10,060 nucleotides of DNA, taken from contig CALKKN010000249.1 in the NCBI GenBank assembly GCA_937995275.1, positions 1 to 10,060 of the forward strand, read 5' to 3'. Every line of letters begins with the position of its first letter. Position 1 is the first letter of the stretch. Below the pieces are notes generated by a model. The model ran no database searches. It had not been told where the DNA came from and worked only from the letters and a program-made list of their open reading frames with translations. A program made the translations under genes and the position numbers. This document shows positions 6,845 to 10,060 of the stretch, in pieces. Source of the stretch: an uncultured Lysobacterales bacterium. GTDB lineage: Bacteria > Pseudomonadota > Gammaproteobacteria > Xanthomonadales > SZUA-36.

Positions 6845-7383
6845 AAACCGCCTGGACGCGAACCTCCATTCTCCTGGCCGGCGCACTGGTGGCCCTGGTG
6901 GCGGCAATGTGGATTCTGCGCATGGTGGCGGTGCAGGCCGCCGTTCCGCGCATGCTCCAGGCCGCCCAGCAGACATTTCAGGAGCGCGGCGGGGCGCAGG
7001 GCCTGGCCGATCGGCAGCGGATGCTGACCGAGATTCACGCCGGTCTGGAACGTCAGCGCGCGGCGATGAGCTCGGATGCAGAGCTTTTCAATCGTCGGCT
7101 TGGAGAGGTGTTCGATGAGCTGGGGCTCGTCGTGACGACCTCGAGCGGGTGGCGCACGCTGCCCGGCTTTGCGAATGAGCGCGCAGCGGGTTTCGAGCGG
7201 GCACTTACCGGCTCGGGGGCGTTCGGAGATTTGCTCGACGCCATCGGGACGATCGAGAGTTGGCCCGACCAGGCTCGGGTGAGGTTCCTGCAGGTCGTCC
7301 CGGAGGGGCCCGGGTCCGTATCCTTCAGTCTGGATATCGCCGTGGTACGGCTGGCGCCATCCGCCGGAGAGGGAGAGAGCTAG
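6841..7383 (+). CDS. PilO/GspM-like inner-membrane protein
   Basis: A 180-residue bitopic protein. Residues about 8-31 are the membrane segment, about 35-90 are helical and probably coiled coil, and about 92-172 are a periplasmic domain with the helix-strand mix expected of the PilO/GspM ferredoxin-like fold, including SGSGAFGDLLDAIGTIE-like sequence near 122-138 that resembles the 'G.Y..L..F...L' part of PilO proteins. Sequence identity to named families is low to the eye. Assignment rests mainly on size, topology and position after the PilN/GspL-like gene and before the PilP/GspC-like gene, the standard N-O-P order. ATG 6841 overlaps the preceding stop as ATGA (four bases). Confidence 0.7.
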   Translation: MKTAWTRTSILLAGALVALVAAMWILRMVAVQAAVPRMLQAAQQTFQERGGAQGLADRQRMLTEIHAGLERQRAAMSSDAELFNRRLGEVFDELGLVVTTSSGWRTLPGFANERAAGFERALTGSGAFGDLLDAIGTIESWPDQARVRFLQVVPEGPGSVSFSLDIAVVRLAPSAGEGES

Positions 7384-7384
7384 C

Positions 7385-8173
7385 GTGCTGAGCAAGAGGC
7401 TTCTGTTCGTCGTCGCGGGTGTGGTGATTGCCGGACTGGCGGTGTTGCTGGTCCTCCGGGGCCTGAACGCGCAGCGCCCGGAGCCCGCCGGAGCGAGCGA
7501 CGCGATCGCGGAATCCACCGGCGATCCGACGCCCGAGGGCGGCAGGGCGAGCGGGGAAAAATCGCGACGGTGGCAGGAGTTCACCGGCGGTGCGGCGCGG
7601 AGCTCCGATGAGGTGACGACGGCCCTGCGGCCGATCGAGCGCCAGGCCCAGGCTGCCGGGAAGCCGTTCGATCAAGCCTACGCCCGAACACAGTTGGGCC
7701 GCCTCGGGTTCCGTCTCGAAGGCATTGGTCGCGGCGAGGAGCCGTTGGCCCTCATCTCGGGACGGGTGGTGAGAATCGGCGACCGCATCGAAGGCTACCG
7801 CGTCGAGTCGATCGACCGCTCCGGTGTCCTGCTGATCGGCCCAACCGGCATGCGCCTCGATCTGGCGCTGCAGCAGCGATCGGCCGCGCGGGGGAACCTG
7901 TCGACGGGGAGCGACGACTACGCCGGCGGTGGCGCCGGCGGGCAGCAGAGCAGCGTGTGGCGGAGCACGGACGGGCTGCGGGCTCGGCCCTACTTTCCCG
8001 ACGGCAGGCCCGACATCAGGCCCACCGACCCGAACCTCAAGGTCAGGGAAAGATTGAAGAACGAAGACCTGCCCTGGGATCGAAACACGCCACCGTGGCC
8101 TCAAGGCCCGTTTCCCCAACCGCCAGCGGCGTACATAGAGCGTGAGCGCGAACAGCAGAAGAGGCAACGGTAA
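7385..8173 (+). CDS. GspB/GspC/PilP-like periplasmic alignment protein with proline-rich tail
   Basis: A 262-residue protein with a membrane anchor at about 5-26 and a disordered linker (27-75). The homology-region domain lies at about 106-162: LEGIGRGEEPLALISGRVV (111-129), then IGDRIEGYRVESID (131-144), then a strand-rich end near 146-160. This layout of 'no x x I x ... I xGxxVxxGDxIxGYxVxxI' is typical of GspB, GspC and PilP, which contact the N-terminal domains of the secretin. Unlike classical PilP it is not a lipoprotein; a transmembrane anchor is more GspC-like. The last 100 residues form a Gly/Ser stretch followed by a proline-, arginine- and tryptophan-rich tail (about 196-253), whose role I cannot infer. 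GTG 7385 starts one base after the preceding stop, behind a GGAGA-type site; the hydrophobic segment begins right after it. Confidence 0.85.
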   Translation: MLSKRLLFVVAGVVIAGLAVLLVLRGLNAQRPEPAGASDAIAESTGDPTPEGGRASGEKSRRWQEFTGGAARSSDEVTTALRPIERQAQAAGKPFDQAYARTQLGRLGFRLEGIGRGEEPLALISGRVVRIGDRIEGYRVESIDRSGVLLIGPTGMRLDLALQQRSAARGNLSTGSDDYAGGGAGGQQSSVWRSTDGLRARPYFPDGRPDIRPTDPNLKVRERLKNEDLPWDRNTPPWPQGPFPQPPAAYIEREREQQKRQR

Positions 8174-9291
8174 TGAGCGGTGATGGCCGGCGCCTCGGCC
8201 GGGTCCTCCCGGAGGAGGCGATCAGTGCCCTGGCCGACCTCGTGGCCGCCGGCTACGGCATTTCCGCCGCGCTGGAGGTCCTGCCCCGGCGGGCGTTGAA
8301 ACCCGCTGTCGTCCAGCGACTGGAGAGCGAGGTCGCAGAGCTCCAGGCGGGCGGGGCGCTGGATCTGGCACTCGAGCGTCTCGGTCTCGAGATCACGCCC
8401 GCCGTGCTCCGCGGCTCGCAATCGCACTCTGCCGATATCGAGGCTGCCCTGCGCGCCGACGTCGAGGCCCGGACGGCGGCGGCGGCGGCGCTGCGCAAGA
8501 CGCGATCCGGGGTCCAGCTGTTCGGGATCATCGTCGGCGGCATGGCCCTGTTCACCTTCATCCTGGCCTTCTTTTTGGTGCCGGGCATGATCAAGGGCGT
8601 TGCCGGTTTGGCCCAGGGATCGGAACTACCCCCGTCGCTGGTGCGATTCGAGCAGTTCCGTGACACCTGGCTGGCGCTCGGCGCCGGCTTCCTGTTGGCC
8701 ATGACGGCGCCCTTCGTCATCTATTCGGGCATTGTCGGCCGGTCCGAGTGGAGGGCCTTCCTGCAAGACTTCCGCCTGTACCTGCCGTTTCTCCGGCGGC
8801 ATGCGATCGCCGCGTCCAGCGCCCGGCTGCTGGAGGCAGTGGCGCACGAGGAGGCGGCGGGAATCCCCACCAACCTGACGCTCCGGCGGGTCCAGAGAAG
8901 GGAGCCGGTGCCCAGGCTGCGGAACGATTTGGGACTGGCCGCGACCCGGCTTGAAGCCGGCGACTCCTGGGAAGCCTGTCTGCGCGGGACGTTGTTCGAC
9001 ACGCCGGTGCTCGCCGACTTGGCCAGCCTGGCAAGCCGCGGAGCGCGACCGACCCAGGGCTGGCGCTGGGCCGCCGCCCGCAATCGGGATGAGGCGGTAA
9101 AGTCGCTGCGCCGCGCCATCGTGGCGGCGGCGGTGGTAGTGTTCGTACCGTCGTTTCTCTACATTCTTGTGTTGATGAACGCCGCGGCGGTCACCTCGTC
9201 GGTGGCGCAGTTCGAAGCCCTCAGGCAGCAAGTGGAACTGTTGACCGACGAGGTCGAGGAAATGTTCCAGAACGTAAGCCCGCAGCGGTGA
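8173..9291 (+). CDS. GspF/PilC-like inner-membrane platform protein, short form
   Basis: Polytopic inner-membrane protein expected to sit on the ATPase hexamer and organise subunit extraction; 372 residues. It has two GspF-type helical domains: about 13-110, and about 203-312 (YLPFLRRHAIAASSARLLEAV onward, written here from 203 to 223). Membrane helices lie at about 115-138, 166-187 and 314-338, which matches the family topology. It lacks the roughly 60-70-residue N-terminal segment that precedes the first domain in GspF and PilC. Its first-domain signature ALADLVAAGYGISAALEVL diverges from the usual RQLATLLxAGLPL pattern. The conserved LP near the second membrane helix is kept (152-153). The final 30 residues, after the third membrane helix, form an acidic helix. 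ATG 8173 overlaps the preceding TAA by one base. Confidence 0.9.
   Translation: MSGDGRRLGRVLPEEAISALADLVAAGYGISAALEVLPRRALKPAVVQRLESEVAELQAGGALDLALERLGLEITPAVLRGSQSHSADIEAALRADVEARTAAAAALRKTRSGVQLFGIIVGGMALFTFILAFFLVPGMIKGVAGLAQGSELPPSLVRFEQFRDTWLALGAGFLLAMTAPFVIYSGIVGRSEWRAFLQDFRLYLPFLRRHAIAASSARLLEAVAHEEAAGIPTNLTLRRVQRREPVPRLRNDLGLAATRLEAGDSWEACLRGTLFDTPVLADLASLASRGARPTQGWRWAAARNRDEAVKSLRRAIVAAAVVVFVPSFLYILVLMNAAAVTSSVAQFEALRQQVELLTDEVEEMFQNVSPQR
8474..8491 (+). repeat. Short GGC/GCG trinucleotide tract
   Basis: About six tandem GCG-type triplets encode an alanine run (residues about 102-106) between the first helical domain and first membrane segment of the GspF-like protein. Slippage would change the length by whole codons without shifting the frame. 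Confidence 0.6.
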
Positions 9292-9579
9292 GCCGGCAAG
9301 AGTTGCGGCGCCGCAGTTTGGTCAAGAAAATACTCGCTCGCCTAAATGTTATGGTGCACCCGGCAGGATCGGGCCGGTCGCCGGAATGTCGTGCGTCGCC
9401 GTCGGTGGGCCTGATCGAAGCATTCTGATAGATCGTTTCCCTCCATTGGCTGAATTTCATTAGGCGGCTGGGACTCTGTTGTCCAGCAGGGCGGAATCCG
9501 CGGCAGAAGACTGCGCAGCTAGGAAGTATCCATGGGTGAGGAAGCGTTTGGGCGCGATTTGGTTCACCTATCGCGGTGA
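9292..9579. other. Region without a recognisable gene after the operon
   Basis: I see no convincing gene. There is a 12-base palindrome at 9304-9315 and a perfect hairpin at 9562-9581. A 59-codon frame starting at TTG 9479 and ending at 9658 is open, but it has no ribosome binding site that I trust, resembles no family I know, and overlaps the transposase fragment in another frame. No clear intrinsic terminator with a T-run follows the last operon gene. Composition is mixed and less GC-rich than the operon, consistent with a boundary to mobile DNA. Confidence 0.5.
9304..9315. repeat. 12-base perfect palindrome after the last operon gene
   Basis: TGCGGCGCCGCA begins 12 bases past the stop codon of the GspF-like gene. 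As RNA it could form a four- to six-pair stem with a GCGC loop, followed by only three T residues. It could be a weak terminator or a protein site; the sequence does not decide. Confidence 0.35.
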
Positions 9580-9581
9580 AC
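9562..9581. repeat. Perfect 7-bp inverted repeat upstream of transposase debris
   Basis: GTTCACC (9562-9568) pairs perfectly with GGTGAAC (9575-9581) around a six-base loop. It lies just before the IS256-type fragment. It could be a remnant of a mobile-element end or part of an unrelated structure; I cannot tell. Confidence 0.4.
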
Positions 9582-9603
9582 TGGTCTGCGCTCAGAGAGG
9601 TGG

Positions 9604-9699
9604 GTCCATTCCTTTAGACAGCCAAACCCTTATGCGTTTCCATCGCAGCACTGGCTGAAGATCAAGACCAACAACCCGATGGAGCGCCTGCTCAATGAA
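9604..9699 (+). pseudogene. Fragment of IS256 (mutator)-family transposase
   Basis: In this frame the translation reads PYAFPSQHWLKIKTNNPMER at about 9628-9687, followed by LLNE. This fits the C-terminal part of IS256-family transposases, where a 'FP..HW.K..TNNP.ER...EI' block precedes the RRRTR motif. Similarity stops sharply after the GAA codon at 9697-9699, where RRRTR would be expected, and the sequence continues as an IS3-type transposase in another frame. Upstream, the frame is closed by TGA at 9577-9579. The gene is thus broken at both ends, about 30 codons of recognisable sequence. Assigned by motif memory, without a search. Confidence 0.6.
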
Positions 9700-10060
9700 G
9701 CCGACCCTGGCCAGAGAGTTGGTGCTCGATGCCATCCTGATGGCCGTGTGGCGACGCCGACCGAAGCAGGGGGTGACGATCCATTCCGACCAGGGTACGT
9801 AAAACGGCGGCGACGGCTGGCAGCGCTTCTGCCGTGATCTCAATCTCGAACCCAGCATGAGCCGGCGCGGCAACTGCTGGGACAATGCGCTCGTCGAGTC
9901 GTTCTTTAGCAGTTTAAAGAAAGAACGCATCAAGAAACGCATCTATCAAACCCGCGAACTGGCGCGCGCCGATGTGTTTGACTACATCGAAGTGTTTTAC
10001 AATCGACAGCGCCGCTACAGCCATCTGAGCAGTGTCAGCCCGGAGGCCGTCGAACAGGCC
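9695..10060 (+). pseudogene. Truncated IS3-family DDE transposase (OrfB) with internal stop, runs off right edge
   Basis: The frame from 9695 reads as the C-terminal half of an IS3-family integrase-type (rve) transposase: MKPTLARELVLDAILMAVWR, then PKQGVTIHSDQG, SMSRRGNCWDNALVESFF, and DVFDYIEVFYNRQRR with a following SHLSSVSPEA. The second catalytic Asp (HSD, codon 9788-9790) and the catalytic Glu (VES, codon 9896-9898) are present, with the family's 35-residue spacing. The N-terminal part with the first Asp is missing, replaced by the IS256-type fragment. A TAA at 9800-9802 lies where family members usually have Gln (GSQY or GTQY), so one C-to-T change from CAA would explain it. The frame stays open to the window edge. 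Non-functional as read. Confidence 0.9.

Noticed and set aside
3318..7584. Long minus-strand open frames of 200-430 codons opposite the operon (for example 4256-5371, 5888-6976, 6304-7584)
   Set aside because: They are mirror images of GC-rich plus-strand genes, with arginine-, serine- and proline-heavy translations and no recognisable domains. The plus-strand frames show clear family motifs.
9318..9348. Promoter-like pair TTGGTC and TAAATG after the operon
   Set aside because: The spacing is 19 bases, both boxes are imperfect, and no recognisable gene follows.
9592..9942. Minus-strand 116-codon frame over the transposase remnants
   Set aside because: It is antisense to sequence with clear IS256- and IS3-family motifs on the plus strand.
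1..10060. CRISPR array, tRNA or rRNA genes
   Set aside because: No regularly spaced direct repeats and no tRNA- or rRNA-like sequence were seen on reading either strand.

Overview
The window carries one GC-rich, plus-strand operon (about 656-9291) for the core envelope machinery of a type IV pilus / type II secretion-like (type IV filament) system. Its codon use and the flanking insertion-sequence debris suggest a Pseudomonadota bacterium (diderm), most likely a high-GC gammaproteobacterium or relative. That placement is an inference from style, not from a marker gene.

Layout: 1-259 is a comparatively AT-rich region with a possible sigma70-type promoter, a small hairpin and an undetermined minus-strand open frame. 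260-541 encodes a 93-residue acidic single-pass membrane protein of unknown function. 542-655 is a leader with a strong 14-bp hairpin. The operon then runs in order: secretin with an unusually long helical C-terminal extension (656-3409), small outer-membrane lipoprotein (3402-3635), small membrane-anchored coiled-coil protein (3649-4023), GspE/PilB-type assembly ATPase (4023-5486), GspL-like protein that joins PilM-like and PilN-like parts (5486-6844), PilO/GspM-like protein (6841-7383), GspB/GspC/PilP-like protein with a proline-rich tail (7385-8173), and a short GspF/PilC-like platform protein (8173-9291). Apart from one 13-base gap holding a near-perfect ribosome binding site, junctions overlap or abut within 1-8 bases, so the block looks translationally coupled.

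How the parts fit: by family knowledge, the ATPase and the GspF-like protein drive filament subunits from the inner membrane. The L/MN-, O/M- and P/C-like proteins form the alignment complex that spans the periplasm and contacts the secretin, and the secretin is the outer-membrane gate. The lipoprotein encoded across the secretin stop codon is a candidate pilotin. No prepilin, minor pilin, prepilin peptidase or retraction ATPase is visible, so what the machine assembles or exports cannot be read from this window.

After the operon (9292-9579) there is no recognisable gene. The right end (about 9604-10060) is transposase debris: a short IS256 (mutator)-type C-terminal fragment abuts an N-terminally truncated IS3-family DDE transposase that also has an in-frame stop codon. 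This may mark a rearrangement boundary where further genes of the operon were lost or displaced.
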